Shown: positions 1 through 8,714 of the stretch, piece after piece
Layout of the letters: each line of letters starts with the position of its first letter
Position numbering within the stretch: the stretch's first letter is position 1
DNA from: Lachnospiraceae bacterium
Lineage (GTDB): Bacteria; Bacillota; Clostridia; Lachnospirales; Lachnospiraceae
DNA: 64,000 bases
Direction of reading: 5' to 3'
NCBI GenBank assembly: GCA_017431345.1
Contig: JAFRLH010000006.1
Coordinates: 34,996-98,995, forward strand
Translations under genes and position numbers: made by a program
Notes under the pieces: generated by a model
The model's input: the letters and a program-made list of their open reading frames with translations, nothing else
What the model was told of the DNA's origin: nothing
The model's database searches: none

Positions 1-679
1 GCACCGGCGGCATTTCATCCGAAGCATAGACGGTGATCATGTTCAGGTTTTCCATCGAACGCTGCGTTTCCACGGAAAACGTCCGGATGGAATCGATTTC
101 ATCTCCGAAGAACTCAATTCTTACCGGGTTCTCCTCTGTCAGCGGAAAGATATCCATAATGCCGCCGCGGATCGCGAACTGGCCGGCGCGCTCCACGCTG
201 GTCTCGCGCTCATATCCCAGCGAGACCAGATCCTGCTTGATCTCTTCCTGATCGTATGACTCCCCGGCCATCAGAACTAGGAGCCGGCGGTAAACGTCAT
301 CCGGAGAAGCGATCATGTCCATCAGTGCGTCGATCGTGGTCACCACCATCCCGGACTTTTCCTCCAGGATATGCGCAATGACCGCCATACGCTCCCGGGC
401 CAGCAGACTGCCCTGGATATCCGCCTGATAAAAAAGGACATCCTTTGCCGGGTAATAATAAACATCGGAAATAAAGCAGGAAAGATCGTCCAGGATCTCC
501 CTTGCCCGTGTTTCGCTGTACGTGACAAAAAGGCGCAGGGGAAATCCCTCTGTGAGGGCCTGCGCAAGGTGGGTCTTCTGGGTGTCAACGCAGCCGCTGA
601 CGGCGACCGGGCCGCGGCCCGATGCAAGCGCGGCGGCGGCATCCTGAAACTGAACGATTTCCGATAGGAGTTTGTGCAT
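1..679 (-). CDS. mfd: Transcription-repair coupling factor Mfd, N-terminal part (cut by window edge)
   Basis: Mfd is a DNA translocase that removes stalled RNA polymerase from damaged DNA and recruits UvrABC. Only the first ~226 codons are present; the reading frame is still open at base 1. The visible part is the UvrB-like N-terminal module: a stretch reading VERAGQFAIRGGIMDIFP followed by the IEFFGDEIDSIRTF motif shared by Mfd and UvrB domain 2. The start at 679 follows an AGGAG about ten bases upstream. It lies downstream of pth on the same strand, the usual Firmicutes order. The 150-base gap between the two genes carries a dispersed repeat. The RNA polymerase-binding and helicase domains are outside the window. 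Confidence 0.9.
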   Translation of the reverse strand, partial: MHKLLSEIVQFQDAAAALASGRGPVAVSGCVDTQKTHLAQALTEGFPLRLFVTYSETRAREILDDLSCFISDVYYYPAKDVLFYQADIQGSLLARERMAVIAHILEEKSGMVVTTIDALMDMIASPDDVYRRLLVLMAGESYDQEEIKQDLVSLGYERETSVERAGQFAIRGGIMDIFPLTEENPVRIEFFGDEIDSIRTFSVETQRSMENLNMITVYASDEMPPV

Positions 680-721
680 ATGGAAATGTCTCCTGTCTGT
701 ACTCACTGGCTGAAAATATGA

Positions 722-778
722 TAAAACCGCATATCTTACGGCGTGGATCCTTTGTCGCTCCGCTCCTCTGGATGACAG
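722..778 (-). repeat. Dispersed repeat, copy 1 (in mfd leader)
   Basis: On the minus strand this stretch starts CTGTCAT, continues through GAGG and AAGGATCC, and ends in TGCGGTTTTA. It matches the copy at 11821-11876 at 26 of 34 positions over the first 34 bases. The second conserved block follows GGATCC after 13 bases here and after 12 there. Elements opening with TGTCATTCCGAGG-type sequence are known as dispersed intergenic repeats in many bacteria. It lies between pth and mfd, within the likely mfd leader. Confidence 0.65.
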
Positions 779-828
779 GCTGTATATGGCTGACCATCCA
801 TGACTGAGACCGGATTGTATCCGGCTTA

Positions 829-1401
829 TTACTCTTCATGTTTCACATTGAACTTATTCATCGCGATGTCGATCCCGTCCGCCAGGATCGCCTCCACCGC
901 ATCCGCGGCTTCTTTCACAGCCTCTCTGATCACCGGCAGCTCCTCCTTCGGGAAATGCCCCAGCACGTGATCCGCCAGATCCATCTGTTCCGGTTTCTTC
1001 CCCACGCCCACGCGCACTCTCGGGAAATCCTGGCTTCCCAGGTGCGCGATGATGCTCTTCATCCCGTTGTGACCGCCGGCACTCCCCGATTTCCGGATCC
1101 GCAGCCGCCCGGTATCCAGTGCCACGTCATCATAGACCACCAGGACATCCTCCGGCTCCGCGTTGAAATACGAAGCAAGCGGTCCGATGCACGCTCCCGA
1201 CTCATTCATGAACGTCATCGGCTGCACGATCATCACTTTCACGCCGCCGATGATCCCGGTCCCGTACCTTCCTCTGAACTTCCCGTCCGTCAGCCTGATC
1301 CCATGTCTCTCCGCAAGCTCCTCCGTCACCGCAAAACCGATATTGTGGCGGCTGCCCGCATACTTTGTGCCCGGATTTCCAAGTCCGGCAATGATCTTCA
1401 T
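829..1401 (-). CDS. pth: Peptidyl-tRNA hydrolase
   Basis: Pth cleaves the ester bond of peptidyl-tRNAs released during aborted translation, recycling tRNA in the cytoplasm. The protein of 190 residues has normal family length. It opens with KIIAGLGNPG...Y...RHNIGF, which contains the invariant Asn and the catalytic His of RHN. Further on it has the MTFMNESG and GSAGGHNGMKS substrate-binding motifs. The start at 1401 has GAGGAAACTGTT before ATG. An in-frame ATG at 1485 would add 28 residues that look unlike the family, so 1401 is preferred. It is followed by mfd. Confidence 0.95.
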   Translation of the reverse strand: MKIIAGLGNPGTKYAGSRHNIGFAVTEELAERHGIRLTDGKFRGRYGTGIIGGVKVMIVQPMTFMNESGACIGPLASYFNAEPEDVLVVYDDVALDTGRLRIRKSGSAGGHNGMKSIIAHLGSQDFPRVRVGVGKKPEQMDLADHVLGHFPKEELPVIREAVKEAADAVEAILADGIDIAMNKFNVKHEE

Positions 1402-1487
1402 AACAGTTTCCTCTTCTTCATGACGAAAGCCCCGCTGTCCGCTGACACCGGGGGTCTTTCCGAATATTCTGTCCAAAAATCCCATCT

Positions 1488-2402
1488 TTAATAATACTCC
1501 ACGCTTCCGTCGACATACTTTACGATCTTTCCGATCTCATGCCGGATCCCGTAGGAAGCGCTGCCGTAGCAGTTCTTATAAAAACCCGCGAACTGCGCTT
1601 CCGGATCATACCAGCCGTCATTGATCCTTACCCAGCAGTGCCTGGTCAGTCTGTCCGCCGCCCGGTCGCGGGTCCCGGAGACTCTGCCGCAGACCACATA
1701 AGAGTAATAGCCGATCTGATTTGCCATGGCTGCAAAGGCACACGCAAAGCTGTAACAGTTTCCGGAATGTGTCAGGAACATATCATACGCCGTCTCCTGA
1801 TACCAGTTTTCCGCTTCCAGATCGGGATACCGCAGTCTGTACCTGAAATTCTCCTTTGAAGTAAGGTACCTCCAGCAGGCTTTAAGCTTTTCCTCCTTCG
1901 TCATATCATCCGAAACGATCTCATCGACGGTCTCCGTGATCTTCATCTGCCAGGTCAGCAGATCAGAAGGCTGTGCTCTTCCCTTGCTGTTCAGCGCGAT
2001 GCCCTGCACTGTACATTTTTTCTTCAGCTTCCCCTTGCTTGTGGCATAGTAGAAATTTCCGTTCAGAAAATGCCATCCGTACAGCGCTTTGCCTTCCGGG
2101 GAAACATAATACCATGTGCCCCCTACCTTTTTATGACTGTTCGTCTCCGGCTTCAGCAGCTTTCCTTTTTTACTGAAGACGTAATAGACCCCGCCGATCT
2201 TATAGCTGCCTTTTGCGTATTTTCCGTTCTTTTTTTTGTAATAGGTCCCTTTCTTTTTATAGACCCATCGGGCTTTTCTTTTCTTTCCGGCTGCCAAAGC
2301 AGCTTCCTTCCCTGCGCCGGACGAACGGACAGCCTGCACCGGAAAGGGAACCGCAAGCGCCAGGGCAAGCGCCAGCACGGCAGCCACCAACCTCTTCCGC
2401 AT
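1488..2402 (-). CDS. Secreted transglutaminase-like protein with wall-binding-type repeats
   Basis: The 304-residue protein has a signal peptide (residues 1-24, basic start then an Ala/Leu core). A Tyr/Lys/Gly-rich region (about 45-130) has short YYKKKNGKY / YYVFSKKGKL units resembling choline/cell-wall-binding repeats. The C-terminal half is a transglutaminase-like fold: catalytic Cys near residue 215 (SGNCYSFACAF), His near 254 (RHCWVRI) and Asp near 266 (YDPE). Such domains act as proteases or cross-linking enzymes outside the cell; the substrate here is unknown. It is the last of four envelope genes in the same orientation, next to an L,D-transpeptidase, which suggests a cell-wall role. 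Confidence 0.8.
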   Translation of the reverse strand: MRKRLVAAVLALALALAVPFPVQAVRSSGAGKEAALAAGKKRKARWVYKKKGTYYKKKNGKYAKGSYKIGGVYYVFSKKGKLLKPETNSHKKVGGTWYYVSPEGKALYGWHFLNGNFYYATSKGKLKKKCTVQGIALNSKGRAQPSDLLTWQMKITETVDEIVSDDMTKEEKLKACWRYLTSKENFRYRLRYPDLEAENWYQETAYDMFLTHSGNCYSFACAFAAMANQIGYYSYVVCGRVSGTRDRAADRLTRHCWVRINDGWYDPEAQFAGFYKNCYGSASYGIRHEIGKIVKYVDGSVEYY

Positions 2403-2428
2403 GATTTTTCTCCCGCTGTTCCCGTTGA

Positions 2429-3883
2429 TCAGTAAATGATAACGGCTATGCCTGCACTGATGTTCTCATAGATCTTTTTTGCGACCTTCTTCGGCAGATT
2501 GACGCAGCCGTGAGAGCCGTGTCCTTTGTAGATCGAACCGCCGAAACTGCTTCTCCAGGTAGCGTCGTGCAGTCCCTGCCCTTCAAAGAACGGCATCCAG
2601 TATTTCACCTTGGTCGCATAAGCGCCGTTCCCATTTCCTCCGGTCAGCGTATAATCCGTCAGTTTATAAGCGACCGGGTAAGCTCCTGTCGCAGTTCCTC
2701 TTTTCTTTGTAATATCGCCGGTCACCACATCCGAATCCAGGAACACTTCCCCATCCTTGTAGAACCACAGATGCTGCTTCTCGATGCTCACCTCGATATA
2801 GTTTCCTGCCAGGTCATCCGTGCCGTCTCTGCCGTAGTAGATCGGGTTGTCCCACTCATTTGTCTTGTAATAGACCGGTTCTCTCTCGACCGGCTCCCCA
2901 CATGTCAGATCTTCCTTCAGCTGTTCGCGCTCGGCATCCTCATTCAGGCGGTAGCCGTACTCATTCAGATTCTCCGGGATCGTGATCGTCTTTCCGCTGT
3001 GCGTGACAAATTTCCGCTTGCGGTAACGGGTATTGTACCTCGATTTGATATCAGCAACGAAGGCATTCAGTTTTTCTTCATTGACCGAAGCGGTATTTCC
3101 GTTTACCTCAAGCCAGCTGAGGATCGTCTCAAAATCCAGCACTTCCTTCACAGAGCCGTAAACATAGGTCACCTGCGCGCCCGCATACGGGGAATATGCC
3201 TGCAGCTTTGCCTGCATATCCGGATCATTCTGCGTGACCTGGGGGAGTATATAGAACTCCGTCGGGAACTTCATCGAAATATCCTTCGTCCCGTTGTCTG
3301 CCAGGCTGTTCTCAATGATCTCCTTTGCCCAGTTCTTGAACACGGCTTCATCAAAATCGTTGCCGACCACTTCAGGGATGATATAGAACTTCCGGTTCTC
3401 GATATCTGTCACGAACTCTGCGTCCTCGCTGATCACCCGCTTTTCAGGAAGCGCCTCTTTATTCACCTTTTTGTCAAAGGTATCCTGGTCGAACTGCCAG
3501 ACGACGGCAGCGGTCACCTTCGTCTCTTCCCCGGTCAGGCACTTGAAGATCGTCATCAGGTTCTCTTTCTGCGCATCCATGGCGTCGGTCAGAGATTTCT
3601 CTGCGGCGTCTTTGTCGAGCGTGAAACCAAACTCGGAGAGTTTTCCGGCGATCGCCGTTTTGTTGTTCTCGGTGATCTCAACATTCACGCCGTCCACTTC
3701 GCTCATGATGGCCTGGAGGATGTCGTCCGGCCTGTATCCCTCCACGTTCTGGCCCATATAGACCGTGTTGGCAAGATATACACCGCTGTTCTGATGCTTT
3801 TTCAGCATGTAAAAGGCAGCGCCCATGAAAGCTGCCACAAAGCAGAGCAAAAGAATAAGAAGTACGCGGATCGCTTTTCTCAT
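2429..3883 (-). CDS. L,D-transpeptidase (YkuD family) with PG-binding region
   Basis: L,D-transpeptidases form 3-3 peptidoglycan cross-links or attach proteins to peptidoglycan outside the membrane. The 484-residue protein starts with an uncleaved-looking membrane anchor (RKAIRVLLILLLCF...). It continues with a long region resembling the peptidoglycan-binding-4 domain found in clostridial YkuD proteins. It ends in the catalytic domain with HGSHGCVNLP, the active Cys lying near residue 461. The start chosen is ATG 3883 with AGGAAAGGA upstream. A GTG at 3934 would only add polar residues before the anchor. The preceding gene ends at 3935. Confidence 0.9.
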   Translation of the reverse strand: MRKAIRVLLILLLCFVAAFMGAAFYMLKKHQNSGVYLANTVYMGQNVEGYRPDDILQAIMSEVDGVNVEITENNKTAIAGKLSEFGFTLDKDAAEKSLTDAMDAQKENLMTIFKCLTGEETKVTAAVVWQFDQDTFDKKVNKEALPEKRVISEDAEFVTDIENRKFYIIPEVVGNDFDEAVFKNWAKEIIENSLADNGTKDISMKFPTEFYILPQVTQNDPDMQAKLQAYSPYAGAQVTYVYGSVKEVLDFETILSWLEVNGNTASVNEEKLNAFVADIKSRYNTRYRKRKFVTHSGKTITIPENLNEYGYRLNEDAEREQLKEDLTCGEPVEREPVYYKTNEWDNPIYYGRDGTDDLAGNYIEVSIEKQHLWFYKDGEVFLDSDVVTGDITKKRGTATGAYPVAYKLTDYTLTGGNGNGAYATKVKYWMPFFEGQGLHDATWRSSFGGSIYKGHGSHGCVNLPKKVAKKIYENISAGIAVIIY

Positions 3884-3934
3884 TGTTGTCCTTTCCTGCT
3901 GATCCGCCCATTCTCTGCACGGATCAGCCGTCAC

Positions 3935-4399
3935 TCATTCTGTCAGTGTAAGTATCACCAGATCATCTTTCTTTGTTACATCGAACACCGGATCTTCGGA
4001 AAAAGAAATCTGCTTCCTGCCTTTCAGATCGACATCAAAACCGATGTTTTCCGGATAGGCGCATTCGCTTGCGGTCACCTCTTCCCCCTTTACAAAGAGG
4101 AGCTGCACCATGCCTTCGCTTTTCGCCTCCCGGACGGAATTGCTGGAAAAGCCGATCGTCTTCTCGATCTCCTCTTTGCTTGTATAAGGATCGAAGGTGT
4201 AGCAGGTCTCCCACTCAAACGGGGTGAGATCCGCAAGCTTTACCGAAGTACCCGGCTCCAGTTCCCCGACTGCCTGTTCGAATTTGATGCTGTCATACTC
4301 GGTCTTCGGACTGCTCATGTACCGCGGCAGGATCATGATAATGATGATCACCGCCATGATCAGTCCGAAATGCGATTCCAGTTTCTGTCTCATAAGCAA
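3935..4399 (-). CDS. Membrane-anchored protein of unknown function
   Basis: I do not recognise the family. The 154-residue product has one N-terminal transmembrane segment (LIMAVIIIIMILP, about residues 13-26) after a short basic start, so the rest is probably outside the cell. The exterior part is acidic with no obvious catalytic motif, repeats or cysteine pairs beyond single cysteines. A second in-frame ATG at 4393 is an alternative start. It sits 51 bases before the L,D-transpeptidase and 9 bases after the YARHG lipoprotein, so all three are probably co-transcribed and may act together at the wall. Confidence 0.6.
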   Translation of the reverse strand: MLMRQKLESHFGLIMAVIIIIMILPRYMSSPKTEYDSIKFEQAVGELEPGTSVKLADLTPFEWETCYTFDPYTSKEEIEKTIGFSSNSVREAKSEGMVQLLFVKGEEVTASECAYPENIGFDVDLKGRKQISFSEDPVFDVTKKDDLVILTLTE

Positions 4400-4408
4400 G
4401 ATCCCTTA

Positions 4409-5485
4409 TCAGTCTCCCACAAATATCAGCTTGGTCACATATCCCTTGGAGTCAAAATATACCGCATTGTAATATTTATTGGATTTCTTCAGGCTGGAAG
4501 CCTTGAATGCTTTGGTCGACGTAGTCGGTCCCTCGGCCGTTACGGCATCCGTCCTGATATAGAGCTTGCCTTCATAGACCGGCTTTTCGACCCGGTCGTC
4601 GCTGTCTTCATAGATCGGCACGCCGGCTTTCTTCCCCGTCGGGTAAAAGTAATAGGAAGCGGATTTGTCGCCCTTTTCATACAGTCCGTCGTCCTTCAGG
4701 GTAAGCTTTCTCTTGTCTCCCTTCAGATCATTGAAAGATACGGTAACGGAATCTCCCTCTTTCATATTGCCGGGGACCGTGACTGCCTGATAGTAGACCG
4801 CCTTTACTTCATAATATCCGTCTTTCTCCTTGAGCGTTCCCTTTTTCAGCAGGAAGCCCAGTTTCGAATGGCCGTCCGTATAGCCGTAGGAATCGATCTT
4901 CTTTTTGCTGGAAGCGGTGGAAAGGCTCTTTTTCCCGGAGGAAGGTTTCACGGACTTCAGATATTTGACATTGTATCGCTCGTATTTATTGAATACGCTT
5001 TCGTCAAACTTTGACGACTTGACCGTGCCTTTGTACCATTTCTTGGATTTAAAATACTTTTTCAGATCGTCCGCCTTGAAAATATATCCGTGACGCGCAT
5101 AGATCTCATTCTTGGCGTACCGGAGCTCTTCTTCGGAAAGTCCCTTTACATCGTCCCAGTCCAGCTTCTCTTTATTGCTGTTCTTCAGGATATAATCCTT
5201 TTTCTTATATTTCTTTATGACACCGTTCACACTGGTGGAAGCGGCGGCGAGCAGCGATGACGTTTCATCTCCTTCTTCGGGATCCCCGAGGGGCTCATCG
5301 TCGAACTCATCCGTCTCTTCTGTTTCTTCCGGTTCTTCCGTATCCTCTTCTTCCGTTTCTTCGACTTCTGTCATTTCCTCCCATGCAGCGGTCTCTTCAG
5401 GCGCAGTCTGTATTTCCTGCAAAGCACCTGCGCAGGCGATCAGAAGCGAAGCTGCAAGAATGAAAATCAGGATCTTTTTAAGCAT
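4409..5485 (-). CDS. YARHG-domain lipoprotein
   Basis: The N-terminus (KKILIFILAASLLIAC) ends in a lipobox-like LIAC, so the protein is probably lipid-anchored on the outer face of the membrane. A Glu/Thr-rich acidic linker (about residues 28-75) follows. Next is a YARHG domain (about 110-170) with the motif EIYARHGYIF and the KKWYKG element. The C-terminal ~180 residues are a Lys/Tyr-rich beta-type region I cannot assign. YARHG domains occur in secreted and wall-associated proteins of Gram-positive bacteria; their ligand is not settled. It is probably the first gene of the four-gene envelope cluster. Confidence 0.8.
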   Translation of the reverse strand: MLKKILIFILAASLLIACAGALQEIQTAPEETAAWEEMTEVEETEEEDTEEPEETEETDEFDDEPLGDPEEGDETSSLLAAASTSVNGVIKKYKKKDYILKNSNKEKLDWDDVKGLSEEELRYAKNEIYARHGYIFKADDLKKYFKSKKWYKGTVKSSKFDESVFNKYERYNVKYLKSVKPSSGKKSLSTASSKKKIDSYGYTDGHSKLGFLLKKGTLKEKDGYYEVKAVYYQAVTVPGNMKEGDSVTVSFNDLKGDKRKLTLKDDGLYEKGDKSASYYFYPTGKKAGVPIYEDSDDRVEKPVYEGKLYIRTDAVTAEGPTTSTKAFKASSLKKSNKYYNAVYFDSKGYVTKLIFVGD

Positions 5486-5497
5486 ATTCCTCTCCCT

Positions 5498-6415
5498 TCA
5501 AAGAACAGTAAACAGGAATCCCCAGGCCGGGGCGGTAACAACAGAAAGGATCGTTGAAAGAACGACTATTTTAGCGGCAAAATCCGCATCGCGTCCGTAC
5601 TTCAGCGCAAGCGCGGCAGTGACAACAGCGGCAGGCATGGCGGACATCAGCACCGCCGTTCCGCCGACCACTTTATCCACGCCGGCGATCCACAGGCATC
5701 CCAGAACGATGCCGGGGATCAGGAACAATCTGACAAAGCAGTAATACACTGTATCCTTATCGACCATTTCCCTCCATTTTACGGAGCCCAGGATCGCGCC
5801 GACAAGGAACATCGACAGGGCGGTATTGGCCGCCGCAATGGAACCGACCGTCCGCTGCACGAAGCCGGTCAGCGTCAGCGGCGTGAACATCAGCAGCAGA
5901 CCGATGAACACCGCGATGATGCACGGATGTGTGAGCGCCTTTTTCAGGAGTCCCTTTGTGCTCGTTTCATCCGTAAAATACGTCAGGCCGAAGGACCACA
6001 GCAGGATCCTGACCGGGATCAGATACAGAGAAGCATAGAGCAGGCCCATGCTGCCGAAGGCGCCTTCCGCCACCGGATTTCCGAGTATTCCCGCATTGGA
6101 GAACACCGTTGAATATTCCAGCACTTTCTTTTTACTGTCATGGTAACCCCGGTAAAGGAACTTGCCGAACAGCATGGAACCGGACAGGATCACGATGGCA
6201 ATGATGATGATCTGAATCCCCGACATGACCACCGACATATCCAGTTCTATATCAAAGGAATTTACGATATTGCACGGCAGCGTCACGCCGACAACGATGT
6301 CTGTGAGCATCTTTCTTCCGTTCACATCGATCATACCGATCCGGTCGATGATGTATCCGACGATCATCAGGGACATCAGCATGCACTGCATCTCAAGCAG
6401 ATGGGAAAAATCCAT
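5498..6415 (-). CDS. AEC-family permease (auxin efflux carrier type)
   Basis: This 305-residue membrane protein has about ten hydrophobic segments and the AEC-family pattern: two five-helix halves, the first with PCNIVNSF and the SNAGILGNPV signature of the crossover region. Characterised bacterial members move small carboxylates such as malate or malonate; the substrate here cannot be read from sequence. The gene ends 12 bases upstream of the YARHG lipoprotein gene, but nothing links it functionally to the wall genes. Confidence 0.88.
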   Translation of the reverse strand: MDFSHLLEMQCMLMSLMIVGYIIDRIGMIDVNGRKMLTDIVVGVTLPCNIVNSFDIELDMSVVMSGIQIIIIAIVILSGSMLFGKFLYRGYHDSKKKVLEYSTVFSNAGILGNPVAEGAFGSMGLLYASLYLIPVRILLWSFGLTYFTDETSTKGLLKKALTHPCIIAVFIGLLLMFTPLTLTGFVQRTVGSIAAANTALSMFLVGAILGSVKWREMVDKDTVYYCFVRLFLIPGIVLGCLWIAGVDKVVGGTAVLMSAMPAAVVTAALALKYGRDADFAAKIVVLSTILSVVTAPAWGFLFTVL

Positions 6416-6503
6416 ATTCGAACCTCTGTTTGATTATACTATAAGATACGCTTACGGTCAAAAGGGAGATCATGAACTTTCTGTGTCCATTTCCCGGATT
6501 TTC

Positions 6504-8459
6504 TTATTTTTCTCCCCGCAGTTCCTTCAGCAGTTCATCGTTCTCCGGCAGATCCGGATCCAGCCACGTATTCTCGCCTTCTGTGTATCCGCTGCTGGCC
6601 ACTTTCATCCTCAGCGCGAGCTTTTCTTCTTCGGTGTTTTTGAACTGCGTATTGTAAAGCTCGGTGTATACGCCGCCTGTGGCCACCAGCTCTTTGTGCG
6701 TGCCGCGCTCGGTCACCATGCCGTCCTTTACAACAAGGATCTCATCGGCCGAAAGGATCGTAGACAGGCGGTGTGCGATCAGAATGCTCGTGCGCTCCTT
6801 AATGATCGGTCCGATCGCTTCCTGGATCTTATTCTCGGAAATGGAATCGAGCGCGGAAGTCGCTTCATCAAAGATCAGCAGCGATGGATCCTTCAACAGC
6901 ACCCGCGCGATAGAGAGCCGCTGTTTTTCTCCGCCGGAAAGCTTCAGGCCCCGGTTGCCGACCATGGTCTCAAAACCGGTCTCCTGCGCTTCGATAAAAT
7001 CATAGATATTCGCCTTCTTACAGGCTTCGATCATCTCTTCTTCCGTCGCGTCCGGTTTTGCATACCGGAGATTCTCCCGGATGCTTCCGTTAAACAGATA
7101 GGTCTCCTGGGAAACGACGCCGACGCATTTCCGCAGATACTGCAGGCTCAGTTTCCTGACATCCGTTCCCTCGAACTTAACCGTTCCTTCATCGGCGTCA
7201 TACAGTCGCGGGATCAGATTGATGATCGTGCTCTTTCCCGAGCCGGACGGGCCGACGATCGCGATGCTCTTTCCGCTCTTCAGGCTGAAGGTAACGTCCT
7301 TCAGGATCGGGCGTTCCTTATCATAGGCAAAGTAAACATGGGAAAAATCGACTTCGCCCGCCGGCCCCGAAGGTTCTTCCGGATCTTCCGGCTCCTGAAT
7401 CTCCACGGGCATATCGAAATAGGCAAACACTCTGGAGAAAAGCGCCATCGAACGCATCCAGTCCACCTGGATATTCAGCAGGCTGTTCACCGGCATGTAA
7501 GTCTTTCCGAGCAGCGCGACAAGCACGGTGATATCACCGACTGTCAGCGAACTGTTGTACCGCATCATCAGGATCCCGCCGGCCAGATACAGCAGCATCG
7601 GGCCGATGTTCGTGACCGTATTCAGGACGACGAAGAACCAGCGTCCGGCCATGCGCTCCCTGATATTCAGCGCGATCATCCTGCCGTTGACTTCCTTATA
7701 CCGCTCGTACTCCTGCTCTTCTTTCCCGAAGAGCTTCACGAGGAGCTGCCCGCTCACCGACAGCGTCTCATTCAGGATCCCGTTGATCTCATCATTGCAC
7801 GCCTGCGCTTCATTCGTCAGCGTCCAGCGCATCTTCCCGGCCCTTCGTGTCGGAAGCACGAACAGCGGGATTACCGCAATGCCGACAAGCGCCATGATCC
7901 AGTTCTTCTGGAACATGGCGATCAGTGCGAATACGAGCGTGATCGAGTTCGAAAGGATGCTCTTAAAGGTATCTGTAATCACGGACTGCACGCCGTCGAT
8001 ATCGCTCGTCATCCGAGTAATGATATCGCCCTGGTTGTTCGAGGTGAAGAACCGCTGGGACATATTCTCCAGATGCCGGAACATCTGGTTTCTCATGTCA
8101 AAGGTGATATGCTGGGCGATCCAGATGTTGATGTAGCTCTCCGCTACGCCGATCAGGTTCGCGCCGAGCGTCACGGCGAGGGAAAGCACGATATAAAGGA
8201 TCAGCAGACGCATATCCTGCCCGATCAGTCCTTCGTCGATGATCTTACCGGTCAGGATCGACGGCAGCAGATGGAATACCGACGATACGGCGATACAGAT
8301 AATGACCAGGATGAACTGCATCCTGTATGGGATCAGATAGGAAAAGACTCTTTTGATCAGATCGGAAGTCACTTTCGGCAGTGCCGCTTTTTCCTCTTCC
8401 GTCATATAACGGCCGCCCGGGCCGCCCATTCTTCTTCCTCCGCCTGCCGGCATGATCAT
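6504..8459 (-). CDS. ABC exporter half-transporter (permease fused to ATPase)
   Basis: The 651-residue protein begins with a Gly/Arg-rich cytoplasmic tail, then six transmembrane helices (about 40-340). The nucleotide-binding domain follows: Walker A GPSGSGKS near residue 400, Q-loop VSQETYLF, signature LSGGEKQRLSIARVLL near 503, Walker B LLIFDEATSALD near 530 and switch IAHRLST. It belongs to the multidrug/lipid exporter class (MsbA/BmrA-like) and should work as a homodimer, or a heterodimer with a partner not seen here. It stands alone between an AEC permease gene and the divergent pncB. Confidence 0.9.
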   Translation of the reverse strand: MIMPAGGGRRMGGPGGRYMTEEEKAALPKVTSDLIKRVFSYLIPYRMQFILVIICIAVSSVFHLLPSILTGKIIDEGLIGQDMRLLILYIVLSLAVTLGANLIGVAESYINIWIAQHITFDMRNQMFRHLENMSQRFFTSNNQGDIITRMTSDIDGVQSVITDTFKSILSNSITLVFALIAMFQKNWIMALVGIAVIPLFVLPTRRAGKMRWTLTNEAQACNDEINGILNETLSVSGQLLVKLFGKEEQEYERYKEVNGRMIALNIRERMAGRWFFVVLNTVTNIGPMLLYLAGGILMMRYNSSLTVGDITVLVALLGKTYMPVNSLLNIQVDWMRSMALFSRVFAYFDMPVEIQEPEDPEEPSGPAGEVDFSHVYFAYDKERPILKDVTFSLKSGKSIAIVGPSGSGKSTIINLIPRLYDADEGTVKFEGTDVRKLSLQYLRKCVGVVSQETYLFNGSIRENLRYAKPDATEEEMIEACKKANIYDFIEAQETGFETMVGNRGLKLSGGEKQRLSIARVLLKDPSLLIFDEATSALDSISENKIQEAIGPIIKERTSILIAHRLSTILSADEILVVKDGMVTERGTHKELVATGGVYTELYNTQFKNTEEEKLALRMKVASSGYTEGENTWLDPDLPENDELLKELRGEK

Positions 8460-8616
8460 CCCTCCGTTTCCCGATATGTTTATTTCCCCGCCTGAGGAAG
8501 TATGTCACGGCCCGCCTGCAGAGGAGGGACCGGTTCCTTTTGAGTATATCAATACATACCGCCGTAGTAAAGAAATATCCTGTGTGATCCGGCTGTCCCG
8601 CAGCCCTTTTTTCTTC

Positions 8617-8644
8617 TTGTTCTTATTTTTAATTATGTTATAAT
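8617..8644 (+). promoter_or_regulatory. Likely promoter of pncB
   Basis: TATAAT at 8639-8644 is a perfect -10. A weak -35, TTGTTC, lies at 8617-8622 with 16-base spacing. A palindrome starts 13 bases downstream. Confidence 0.55.
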
Positions 8645-8657
8645 TGCCCTACAGTAT

Positions 8658-8672
8658 CTGTCGGCCCGACAG
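8658..8672. promoter_or_regulatory. 15-bp palindrome, candidate operator upstream of pncB
   Basis: CTGTCGG-C-CCGACAG is a perfect inverted repeat just downstream of the predicted pncB transcription start and 42 bases before the ATG. Its position would suit a repressor. NAD-responsive repressors (NiaR, NrtR) control such genes in Firmicutes, but I cannot match this sequence to a known site. Confidence 0.4.
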
Positions 8673-8714
8673 GGGGAGCCGCGGCCTTACAGCATAATTC
8701 CGGAGGGAATAAAA

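Noticed and set aside
2510-5014. 834-codon open frame on the plus strand
   Set aside because: Antisense to the L,D-transpeptidase, unknown anchored protein and YARHG lipoprotein; no ribosome-binding site and no recognisable domain.
6225-8495. 756-codon open frame on the plus strand
   Set aside because: Antisense shadow of the ABC exporter and AEC permease genes.
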